Under the pieces are notes generated by a model that did not search any database, had not been told where the DNA came from, and saw only the letters and a program-made list of their open reading frames with translations. A program made the position numbers and the translations under genes. Below, piece after piece: positions 20,439-29,906 of a stretch of DNA of 64,000 nt (the stretch's first letter is position 1; every line of letters begins with the position of its first letter). Origin of the DNA: Hortaea werneckii. Lineage: Eukaryota > Ascomycota > Dothideomycetes > Mycosphaerellales > Teratosphaeriaceae. The stretch covers positions 1,798,001 to 1,862,000 of the forward strand of contig JBAOKB010000020.1 of the NCBI GenBank assembly GCA_037044905.1, given 5' to 3'.

Positions 20439-21233
20439 GATGTCGATCTGTCGGCGTTTGAAATACCTGTGATGGTTGCATTACGATTCGGCCGGAGCAA
20501 GGATTGCCATACTCCTGCACTCGAGCTACCGCCCATAGTGACGTGAATCTTCCTGTGATGGTGAAGAGAATTAGTACAATGGTGAGTACCTAGGTAGTTG
20601 CGGGAGCCATGCCCTTTAATTTGGATCCAGGTCATGAAGGCAAAAGAATCATCCAGCCGTGGCTACAAGATACCAGGGCTTTGGACGAACTTGAGCGATA
20701 CCGCCCGCAAAAATTCAATAAAACAAAAACGAACAACAGCAGGTATTCTCATCTGGTCACCCACGATAATACTAATCTGCCGGTTTGCAGCTTGAGTACA
20801 GGAGAGCGGACGGGATCCTCTATTTTCTGCAACCTTTGGTCGTTCGTGAAGGGTGAGAGGTGAATTGTCGTATATGTTTCACCAAACTCAAAGATTTCTC
20901 GTACCACCACGCAATATACGACTGCGTAGGTACCCAGCATTCATCGAAATCGTGCATAAGCTGCACAAGTCATTATTGAGGAGGATTTTCTCAACTGTCT
21001 CTGAAGCTCTGGTCACATGCTGTACTTGCAGTGAAGTCTCGGATGTTCCCGTTTGCTGCAGCCTTACAGCCTCAGGTCTATCAAGCTCCGGCGGGCTCCA
21101 CTGGTGACGGTCCAACCTTCCTACAACCATCCAACCGCATTCCACGTACATCGCCCATTACATTACATTCACCTCTTTGGAGCTCTTCTGTCAACTCCAC
21201 ACCATATAAGCATTTCCAGATCCCCTCGTAATC
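20439..21233. other. Intergenic; promoter side of the RPN12 gene
   Basis: 795 nt without a supported gene. Small overlapping frames at 20600-21230 show no family features. Pyrimidine-rich sequence near 21160-21230 is compatible with a transcription start region. I did not see a clear Rpn4-type proteasome element. Confidence 0.45.
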
Positions 21234-22111
21234 ATGGCCGAGAACGAGGTCAAGCAGATCATCCAACAGATCGACAACCTCAAACCCAACACCATCAACC
21301 AAGCACCCCAGCTCCTCTCACGCGCCAAACTCGCCCTCCTCAAGCTCAACGCCCTCGTACCAGCACCAAAGACACCATCTCAACATCTCCTCCTCGCGAC
21401 AACAGTGCTCGAATATGGCGCGCTCAGCAGCATACGGTTAAAGGACACCGACTCCTTCACACGCTACTACCAACAACTCCAGCCCTTCTACAGCCTGCCG
21501 GCGGACAGGTGGGGACGTGCAGGACACCCTGGGAATCAGAGCAAGGTCACGGGTTTATACCTACTTCTGCTGTTGAGCGTGGGCGACTATGGTGGTTTCC
21601 ACACGGTGCTGGAGGGTCTAGAGATGAGCGCTGGGAAGGAGCAGATCGACAAGGATGACTTCATTCAGTACCCGGTACGGCTGGAGCAGGCGTTGATGGA
21701 GGGAAGCTACGACAAAGTGTGGGGTGAGACCAAGGGTGAGCGAGTGCCGAGTGATGAGTTTGGTGTCTTCTCGGAGGTACGTCGATGCACTTGCCACAGC
21801 ATCCTTACAGCTTTACTGACCGCTACCTCTAGGTCCTTATCAACACCATTCGCTCTGAGATTGCTTCCTGCTCCGAGCGCGCTTACCCATCTCTGCCCAT
21901 CTCGAATGCGAAGAACCTGCTCTTCTTAGAATCCGAAGGCGCCGTCATCCAGTTTGCGGAATCGAGAGGCTGGGTCGCGAAGGACGGCAGGATCTTCTTC
22001 CCACAGCAAGAGGAGGAGAACATGGCTGCGGAGAAGGACGTTATGGCTAGCAGCGGGCTGGTCATTGAGAATACACTAGGATACGCACGGAAATTAGAGA
22101 CGATTGTGTAA
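21234..22111 (+). CDS. RPN12: 26S proteasome regulatory subunit Rpn12 (PSMD8)
   Basis: Two exons, 21234-21776 and 21833-22111, with a 56-nt GTACGT...CTCTAG intron joined in phase 0; 273 residues, the normal size for the family. Rpn12 is a PCI-domain subunit of the 19S lid, the last to join during lid assembly. Visible hallmarks are the N-terminal helical repeats (LLSRAKLALLKL, LATTVLEYGALSSIRLKD), the conserved YYQQLQPFY block, the LYLLLLLSVGDYGGFHTVLE segment, and the C-terminal winged-helix part (exon 2: IASCSERAYPSLPISNAKNLL, FAESRGWVAKDGRIFFP). The start ATG gives MAENEVKQIIQQID. Assigned with high confidence. Confidence 0.95.
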
Positions 22112-22840
22112 GACTAGCGCGGGTAATGCAAACAACAGCCATGAGATGCTTCTTAATGATGTATGTATAGTGTCAAGATGCTAATATAAGGCATCGCGGT
22201 CCAATCAAATGCCCGCCTTCGGCCTTTCAAGTCTTTAACTACTCCAAGTATGACTTCGGTATCTGCCAATACGTGGTCCCGGTCATGACCCTGATACAGC
22301 CTTGATCTTCTGGAAACCTTTATCTTCAGAACGGATAGCGAAGCCAAGACGTGGCACCACACTGCAGCGCATTTCACCCAAGCTAGAAGGCAAGAACCTC
22401 CGTTGAAAGCGAGTTGCTGTAGCCAGTCTGTCTTATGCAGGCCATACGGACAACGTGGACTAACAACACAAACGAAGGGTACCGTCCGCTGATTAGGCAG
22501 GAATGAGGGTGCCTGACAGTACACAACAGCTTCACACCGATTATTGCGGAGAACGTCAAAAATGTTCCCGCACGGACTCCAGAGACTCAACACTAATTCT
22601 AAATTGCTTCGCAGCAAAGAGTATTTGCTGTGCTATCGAACTTGGCCTTCAATAGTCATTACTGGCCTGAGTGCATCAGTCAAGCTGGTATCGTGTCCAA
22701 GCCCAAGCAAACCAACGTCTCCATCCATTACCTGGTAAAGCAGAAAAGAAACACCGTGGGTATCAACAATGCCTGATCATCGACGCCATACATTTCGTGC
22801 AACAGTACAATCAATGTACTCAAGTGCTACCAGATGCCCA
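22112..22840. other. Intergenic between convergent genes; nothing seen
   Basis: 730 nt between the convergent Rpn12 and DUF6594 genes. No domain-bearing frame or repeat. Confidence 0.5.
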
Positions 22841-25079
22841 CTACCCATGCAGAGGGACGCAACCCGCAATCGCAGCCATAAGCAGCATATAGGCTGCACC
22901 ACAGACAGTCCATTCTCGCGACGACATCAGATGCCTGATCCGAGTGGTCGCAGCGACGATGAAAGCTCCACCGGCTATCAGCGCCGTAACTACCAATCTG
23001 CCCAGCAACGTCGGTATGAGTGAGAACAGCAACAAAGGCAGCATCAAACCGACCGGGAGACAGGCCAGCGCCGCCTGTTTCGTGGAACTGGCACCATCTT
23101 CATCCGTCTTATCAGGCATCACGAGATCCCGCCCAGCCTGCAGAAACCGAGCCTCCATCTCATGCACCGGCGCATGTCTCCCCATCCAATCCTGATAAGC
23201 CTGGATATCCTCGTCCTTGGCCGAGCTCGCCGACTTCGCCACGTTGTTATAGGCAGACATAGCACGATTGTACTGCTCAGTCTTCATGAAGATCCGACCG
23301 AGCAGGCTGGTCCGCCGATGATGGATCTCGCTGTTACTGTACGTTTCGGCGCGGCGGGAGGCCGGGCTGCGTTGGCCTTCGGCCATGGCCGGGTCCATCT
23401 GGGCGATGATCTCGTCGAGCGTGCGGAGTTGTTCTTCGAGCTCGCAGAGTTCGTCTTGGAGATGAAGGAGGATGCGGTGGTTGAGGTACTCGAATTTCCG
23501 ATACAGTGGTCTGACAGGCGACTCACCCGCTGAGATCTCTAACGCTAACATCTCGTAGCCGGCGATTGTGCGTTGATTGAGGTCAGGGGCATCCGGAACG
23601 GGAGGCTGTTGCGTTGGCGCGATCTGGCAATTCCACTTCGGCGGCGTTATAGGCTGCGGGGCTATGAGTGGCGGAGGAGGGAACTGGTACTGTTGCATAG
23701 CGTGCTCATAAGCATTCGCGTCAGGATGCGACTGGGCTGAGGACGTGGACGGAGCTCGCTGATGGTCGAACGTCGAATCGGCGTACTGGCTTTCATGCAT
23801 TGGTGGAGCGTACGCCATGTGCTGCCGCATTGACTCTTCTTGCTCCCTCAGCCTTCGACCCGAGTCTTGAGAAGCGCGTGACGAGCGCGATGAGGAGCGT
23901 TGGTATGAACCATGATGGAGGAAGGAGGACGGGCTTGGTTGAACTACACTACCTTCATCGTCCTCGACTACGTCACTGACACTCGGTTGGATGCACCGTC
24001 GACGGATTGACGAGTCAGGACTACGACTACTAGATCGTGCGCCTGTGCTGTATTGTGGATCGTATCTCCTACGAAGTTCTGCTACACTCTGGCTCCGGTG
24101 AGACGTTGGAGAGGGAATCGTAGACCTCGAGGATGGTGTATCTGGTGCTTCGCTTGACCCGGCCAGCGATGGTTCATAATGTGACGAAGATGAAGAAGAC
24201 ATTACTGATTTATTATCGGTCCCGTCTGCACCGACAGAGGCCACCGTCGACGGCACGAGAAAGTCGAAGACGTTGGGCGTTTCGGGGCGCGATCTCGAGC
24301 TAAGAGTTGACCCTTTCTCAGACATGGATCGCCTGTACCTCCCGGAAGGTGTGTGGGTGGATTTGTTGTAGTGCTTGTTGTAGGACTGCTGCGTGATAGT
24401 TGATCCACTGCCACTCGAACGATCCGAGTTTCCAGTCAAGCTTGTCAAGACCGACAGTAATGAAGGATTGGCCTTTACAAAGCTTTCATGTCGTCTTTGC
24501 GATGAACCTGGCTGATGTCTAACAGGCCGCCTATGGTTTGGAATGCGACTCTCGTCACGATATCTTTGCCGCTTTGACGTGCCACCCTCTCGATGCCGTC
24601 TGCGATGATCTGGAGGAATTTGGCTAGACCTTGAGCTGGGCGGTGGCTCACTACCTTCCAATATGCGGCTCAGTCGCGGAAAGAATCGACCAAGCTCACT
24701 CTGGTTGCCTCCGGTCTCGACAGTTTTTCCATAAGATACCTTGGTAGACCTGTCCCTATGGCGACTGGATCGACGATTCGAACTTTTACGCTTCGGCGGC
24801 GATTCGTCAATGTCCACCCACTCAGACGATTGTGTCTGGCTGTGCTCTTTATCTACAGGACGAGGTCCTGCCGTACGCCTTCTGCTCGCCAGGGTCGCCG
24901 ACCTTTGCTTGTTTGCTGGCTGTTCGGTAGGTTTGGACACTATCAGCCTTGGTGTCACAGGCGAGACATCACCTGCTACGGTTTCAGGCTACGAACCGCA
25001 CCGCAACATTAGTCTTTATACCCCTGCAGTGATCAAGCAGTAATAGGAGTTTGAAAAGGAGGGGCTTCATACTTACCAT
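22841..25079 (-). CDS. DUF6594-type fungal membrane protein with long Ser/Arg-rich N-terminus
   Basis: Exon 1 is only the ATG (25079-25077). An 88-nt intron (GTAAGT...CGTAG) leads to exon 2 at 24988-22841; 716 residues. Residues 1-450 are low-complexity and Ser/Arg/Pro-rich, probably disordered and a phosphorylation target. The DUF6594 domain starts near residue 475 (IAGYEMLALEISAGESPVRPLYRKFEYLNHRIL pattern, then LHLQDELCELEEQLRTLDE). It ends in three hydrophobic helices (about 640-710) separated by short loops. Without the intron the frame would start at an internal GTG, so the ATG|GT model is preferred. The family is abundant in ascomycetes and uncharacterised. A role in a membrane compartment is inferred only from topology. 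Confidence 0.85.
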
Positions 25080-25858
25080 GCTGCTCAACACGCTCGGCAT
25101 TATCTACTATACAGGAGATGGCGATCAATCAGTGAAGACGGAGGCGTAGACTACGAGCAGCATACATCTTGCTGCAGCTCTCCGGAAAAGGTGGGTGGAA
25201 GGCAGCGAGTAGAAGACGCGGTAGAACGTGAAACCCACTGATTGCGTGCGGAAGCATATCGTGGTTTGACAAATGCAGCGCAAGCCGTGAAATAGGAGAT
25301 GATAGGAGAGTTGCCGAGCAGTGTCTCACCACAAACCATGTGTGACTGGAGGCTTGGGCCCGAATGGCAGCATTCAGGGGGCGAGGTTGTTACAAGAACA
25401 AGGTATCCTGACCGCAAAGGCGGCCGTTGGAAAGTTGCATTCGCCGATACGCGCGATGTGCTGGCGGCGTGTATGCAGGTCACGCTTATATGCAGCCGCT
25501 ATCGGGTGATGCCATTGGGTGCAAGGAAGAAAATTGCCTTCGATTCTGGTGTCGATCCGCATGATCGCAGTTGAATATCACCGGACGGTTGGTACCACGA
25601 GTCTCATGTGCGAGCCGATGTGCATAATTGGCATTCCAGTGGCGTCCGGGAACGGGATGAAGCTGTTTCTGTTTGGAGCTAGACGACTACAGTACATACA
25701 GTAGTACCTCGGAGGTGGGGGCACAGGGGGGAAGCGACTCTGATACTCCGAGTAAGTCCGAAAACTCTACTCGCACGTGACTGTCGGAGGTCTTCCCCGA
25801 GACTTCACCCCTCCTTCGTGGTCGACGGCGACAGCTTCCCGACCGGGCAGGAACAGAC
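25080..25858. other. Divergent intergenic region, DUF6594 / uL11m
   Basis: 780 nt between divergent start codons. No coding frame is supported. One CACGTGAC E-box lies 80 nt upstream of the uL11m ATG (separate entry). Confidence 0.5.
25774..25781 (+). promoter_or_regulatory. CACGTGAC E-box (Cbf1-type) upstream of uL11m
   Basis: Reverse complement GTCACGTG matches the RTCACGTG core bound by Cbf1-type bHLH factors. It lies about 80 nt before the start codon; the same octamer precedes uS17m at 49110. Functional status inferred. Confidence 0.4.
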
Positions 25859-26457
25859 ATGGCGCGCAAGGCGATAGCAAAAGATCAGATAGTGAAGCTC
25901 ATTGTGGGCGCCGGGCAGGCGGCGCCCTCGCCACCGGTCGGTCCGGCTTTGGGTAGTAAGGGTGTCAAGTCCATGGACTTCTGCAAGGTCAGCTTCGCCG
26001 GGATTCCCGCTTGCGAGGATAGTCATATACTGACAGCAAGCAGGAGTTCAATGCACGAACACAGAACTATGTCCCAGGAACTCCCATACCAGCGCGCGTG
26101 ACAGTACGACCCGACCGATCCTTTACTTTCGAGCTCCGAACACCCCCGACAGCTTCCTTGTTGCTTTCCGCAGCAGGCGTGGCACCGACGAAGAACAAGC
26201 TGAAAGGTGCTGGCAATGCAGCGGGACCGAATTCAAATGCTGGATTAGAAGGCCGAGGAAAATCTTCAAATCAGACGGGCCCTGGTGCGGCGGGAAACAG
26301 CAGTTTGGGAACGGTTGGACAGGTCAGCTTGAAGCAGGTCTATGAAATTGCCAAGATAAAGACGAGCGAGACCCGTCTTTCAGGAATCGGTCTCGAGGCG
26401 ATGGTGAAGAGTGTGATCGCACAGGCGGGCAGCATGGGTGTTGTTGTGGTGCCCTAA
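25859..26457 (+). CDS. MRPL19: Mitochondrial large-subunit ribosomal protein uL11m
   Basis: Two exons, 25859-25987 and 26044-26457, with a 56-nt intron (GTCAGC...AGCAG) in phase 0; 180 residues. uL11 binds the GTPase-associated 23S rRNA region. The start shows the family pattern KLIVGAGQAAPSPPVGPALGSKG then MDFCKEFNART, and the middle shows RPDRSFTFELRTPP. The C-terminal RNA-binding domain is VSLKQVYEIAKIK to the C-terminus. Bacterial uL11 is about 140 residues; the extra length is a Gly/Asn/Ser-rich insert of about 35 residues (about 90-130) between the two domains. The mitochondrial rather than cytosolic assignment rests on the bacterial-type sequence. No classical presequence precedes the domain, so import would use an internal signal. 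Confidence 0.92.
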
Positions 26458-26841
26458 GACCAGTATGTATGATACCATGGGATGGCTTGCATAGCGCACG
26501 GCGTTACGCGGAATTATGGTTGCGGCAAGAATATCTTTGTTTTGTGCGGGAGGATGAGACGGCGCTGGAGAGTATCGCTACTTCACTACTCTCGAGTCTG
26601 AAGTGAAGGAACAAGACGCCCATTCACTATACAAACTTGAGACAATACGGCTGCCTTGCCTCGATTACGCACGGACGGGACAGAAAGATCCCAATTGTAT
26701 TAATATTCGACCCTTCGATACTCCTCCGATACTATCCTTCCACCACACTTTCCTTTCATGACATAGCAAGTGGACGTGTCGTAACCATCACAAACACATA
26801 CAGACTGCACGTCTCTAACCAAATCTCGAACTCTTCCAGCA
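26458..26841. other. Intergenic; promoter side of the next gene
   Basis: 384 nt between two plus-strand genes; no coding or repeat structure seen. Confidence 0.5.
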
Positions 26842-27515
26842 ATGGACAGCGGCAGTGGCAAAAAGCGCAAGGGCACAGATGAAACCCAGGGCCCGAACCG
26901 TAAGAAGCAGCGAAAGGTAAGTGGTTTGGTGTGCTCCCTAATGTAAGCTTCAACAAGGCTAACAAGATGTAGGTCTTGAAGACCAACGCCAACATCACGA
27001 CGAAAGCGCACCTACTCACCATACCTGGCGAGCTGCGCAACGTCATCTACCGCCTCGTGCTCTTGTCTGACGAGCGCATCAAGATCGACAAAAGACACCG
27101 CAAGATGCCACCGCTGCTTCGCACTTGCCAGCTGGTCTACGCCGAGGCTCGCTCCATCTACTTCGGCGAGAACTCATTCCAAGTTACAGTGAGGCATCTT
27201 CGCCCGATCATTCCTTGTCATCACTGGCTCTTGGTGTCGAGGACGGAGATGCGCGTGGACCTGAACATCAACCTCATTGGCAAGTTCGACTGGGAGAACC
27301 TCATGTCCTGGTTATCCTGCTACCATCGCTCCAGGGGGGCATATCTTGGCTGCTTTCGCGGCCGTGATTTAACACGTAAACGGCTCGATCACGTCACTTT
27401 CGCTTTCAAGATCGTGCACGGGATGTTCGAAATCAGATGGCAGGACGTTCGTACTGTGCTAGAAGAGTACCGCGAGATCACGGGGCTGGGGAAGATGAGA
27501 TGGGTTGAAGAATGA
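26842..27515 (+). CDS. Hypothetical protein with F-box-like/2EXR-type N-terminal motif
   Basis: Two exons, 26842-26916 and 26973-27515, with a 56-nt intron (GTAAGT, GCTAAC branch, TGTAG) in phase 0; 205 residues. Exon 1 encodes a Lys/Arg-rich head with two basic clusters (KKRKG, RKKQRK) that could act as a nuclear localisation signal. Exon 2 begins with LLTIPGELRNVIYRLVL, followed by PPLLRTCQLVYAEARSIYFGENSF, the pattern seen in very many fungal proteins with F-box-like or 2EXR domains. The C-terminal half has no recognised motif. Molecular role unknown; a substrate-recognition role in ubiquitylation is only one possibility. Confidence 0.8.
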
Positions 27516-28065
27516 TGGAACGCGATACAGTGTAGGCCATTTTCGATGTTGAGGACGCCCATCAAGAGTTTGGTCTTCTTCCAGCGCGAGAGACGTTATT
27601 TTTCCACTGAGTTTCTCGCACTTGAACCAAAAGCCAAAAAGAGAGAGAAAAAAAAAAAAAAGGAAAATGAACGAAGAGCAAAGCACCAAAGGGAATGCGT
27701 TTGCAATCGAACAATTTAACAGACGCAAGCAACAGGATTTCATGATTATACGGAAATACTAGGATTTGGGTACATCTGCCGAGGGTCAATGGCACATTTC
27801 ATTGGAGATCAACGCGACTACAGCGTCACACAGGATTTCAATTATATATTTCGTGGAATATCAAAAGGGACATAGGCTTTCACATGGAGGGCAGGACAAC
27901 ATACTTGATGGCACCCAAAAAAAAAAAAAAAGGAAAAAAAGACAGGATATATGAAAAGCGGGCACTTTGACATGTATTTACGACCCCAACACAGGGAACA
28001 TCCATGACACACATATGACCAAACACTTCTCCCAAACCACCGCTCAAAATTTGCTGCAAACCCCC
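27516..28065. other. Intergenic between convergent genes, two poly-A runs
   Basis: 550 nt of 3' flank shared by convergent genes. A14 at 27648-27661 and A15 at 27917-27931 are the only structures; they are homopolymers rather than evidence of retroposition, since no duplicated target site or coding remnant is seen. Confidence 0.6.
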
Positions 28066-29280
28066 TCAAACAAACGCCCCTTTCTTCTTCTGCACCCGTA
28101 ACCCCTTCACCGAAACCACCGCCTTGTCCTCTTCCAACGGCACAGTCGTCTTCAGACTGCTCGCCCAACTCGTCATCAAGTCGCCCGCACGCTCGAGGGA
28201 CTTCCGCACGTCGAGCTCGAAGTCATCTAAAGCTTTCTGGAGGTAATTGGCGCTGGCCTCGGCGCTCTCGGCGGGTATTAAGGATGCGGTGTTTTGGTCC
28301 GTGACTGTTTCTGGGGACTCGGTGCTCGTGGGCGAAGGAGGGTGAGAGGCGAGTGGGCTGGGTGTTTGGCCGAGACTTTTGCGTTTTCGGCGCTTGACGC
28401 TTTCGAGGAGGTCGTCCATGGAGGGTTTTCGCGTGTTTTCTCCCCCGGGGGTTTCGGGTTTGCCGGTTGTTTGTACCGTAGGCTGACATCGCTCGATCTG
28501 CTGCGCGGTCGAGTCTTCGATGATGCTCGAGTCGAGGAGGATGTCGTCGAAAGTGGTTTTAGGTTGCTGTGAGTCGGCTGCTTCTTCCACTGGTGCAAGA
28601 TTCGAAGTATGCGAGGAAGGGACGGTGTCTGTGGTCTTCACTGGCGTTTGAACACCGTACTGCTTGCCCCAGCGACACTCTGAGGGATAGTCGCAGGTAT
28701 TCCAGCAGTCCTTCCGTATGACTATTTTCGCTATGTTCAGCGCTTCCAGTCTCATCCCGCTTGCTGCCCACATGCTTTTCATCCTTTCGCCCTCGCGAGG
28801 CACGCTAGGAACATCAATACTATTGTCACTATCACTGTCCTCTTCGGCCGCAGCAGCTGCCATAAGGGCTTCCGCAAGACGAGCTTGTTCTGCGACTTCT
28901 CTCCGCCAGACGCCCCAAGCTTTCCAGCCCTGATAGTCAAACTCGGACGCACAGGCTTTGTGGCGTAAGACCTTCTTGCCACTTTTGCGGCTACGCTTGA
29001 TCGTTGTAGTGCCGGAACAGAAGAAGTGGCCATCATCAAGGCAGCGACGAGTCACGCCAAGCTGATAGACTCGATTGCATATATGACATTGCCAGAGCCA
29101 GTGGAGTGGATCAGATGGTGGTGGAGAGGCGGACAATGTCGGAATTTTTGTCGCAGGCGCTTGTCTCCTGTAAGGTAGCTCAGTCGGTGAAAGTGGAAGC
29201 TTTGGTGAAAATGGAGAGGGAGGAATGGCGAGGTTCGAGGACTTGAATGGCGCTGCGTTGATTGTGAGTTGGCGTGGCAT
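28066..29280 (-). CDS. Hypothetical protein with N-terminal Cys/His cluster
   Basis: Intronless, 404 residues from the ATG at 29280. After a Pro-rich leader, residues about 62-115 hold WLWQCHICNRVYQLGVTRRC, then LDDGHFFCSG and HKACASEFDYQGWKAWGVW; the Cys/His spacing looks metal-binding (zinc is the likely ion), although I cannot name a defined domain. A Glu/Asp/Ser-rich acidic stretch follows, then DCWNTCDYPSECRWG with three further Cys. A long disordered Thr/Ser/Pro-rich region contains a basic patch, VKRRKRK, a possible nuclear signal. The C-terminus has an amphipathic helix (LQKALDDFELDVRKSLERAGDLM). The order suggests a nuclear regulatory protein, which is an inference. Confidence 0.75.
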   Translation of the reverse strand: MPRQLTINAAPFKSSNLAIPPSPFSPKLPLSPTELPYRRQAPATKIPTLSASPPPSDPLHWLWQCHICNRVYQLGVTRRCLDDGHFFCSGTTTIKRSRKSGKKVLRHKACASEFDYQGWKAWGVWRREVAEQARLAEALMAAAAAEEDSDSDNSIDVPSVPREGERMKSMWAASGMRLEALNIAKIVIRKDCWNTCDYPSECRWGKQYGVQTPVKTTDTVPSSHTSNLAPVEEAADSQQPKTTFDDILLDSSIIEDSTAQQIERCQPTVQTTGKPETPGGENTRKPSMDDLLESVKRRKRKSLGQTPSPLASHPPSPTSTESPETVTDQNTASLIPAESAEASANYLQKALDDFELDVRKSLERAGDLMTSWASSLKTTVPLEEDKAVVSVKGLRVQKKKGAFV

Positions 29281-29906
29281 GTTGACGGGTCGGCGTAGAA
29301 GTTCGTTGTGTGATATGATAGATATCTGCGAATGGCGAAGACCGGCTTCGTCTGTCTGATCGATAGATCTCTTTTGCGATGGTCAAAAAAGATATTATGG
29401 GTTCTATCCAAAGGCGTCAAAAGGAGCGTGCACCGCTAGGAGCAGTTTGATCTCGAAAGAGAACAAGGCAGCAGTGTGCTAAAGAAGTTGAAGCGAGCAG
29501 TCTTCCGCCGACAATATCCTACCTGGACCGTAATCTTACATTATCATAGCCAATCTGTCTCGGGCTGGTCTTTCTTTGTCATGTTCATACGCACCTTTGT
29601 TTGCGTGATGAGACCCGGCAGTGCGGCTTTCACGTGTTGTCGTGCCGTCTTTGTCGTGCTATGCAAAGCTTATGCACCTGCATATCGACACTAACAATGA
29701 GAAACAGACAGAATGTCCATTTCATTGCTGTTGTCATTTGTCGACCAGGCTCCGTAGGCTCAAGACCCTTTTGCTAGAATCTAGGTAGAATTTCGTATAC
29801 AACGAAGTTAGGAGCTGAAACGCAAGTTGGCAAGTCGAAAAGTCTCTTTGTTCGGCTTCCAAATTTCGCACATCCTGCCCGCCAATTCACCATACATCAA
29901 AGCAGC
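29281..29906. other. Intergenic; nothing convincing
   Basis: 626 nt between two minus-strand genes, holding the promoter of the zinc-cluster hypothetical gene and the 3' flank of the PX gene. One CACGTG at 29632 in a non-matching context. No coding region supported. Confidence 0.5.

Noticed and set aside
27648..27931. Poly-A runs as evidence of retroposed sequence
   Set aside because: Simple homopolymers in a 3' flank with no target duplication or coding remnant.
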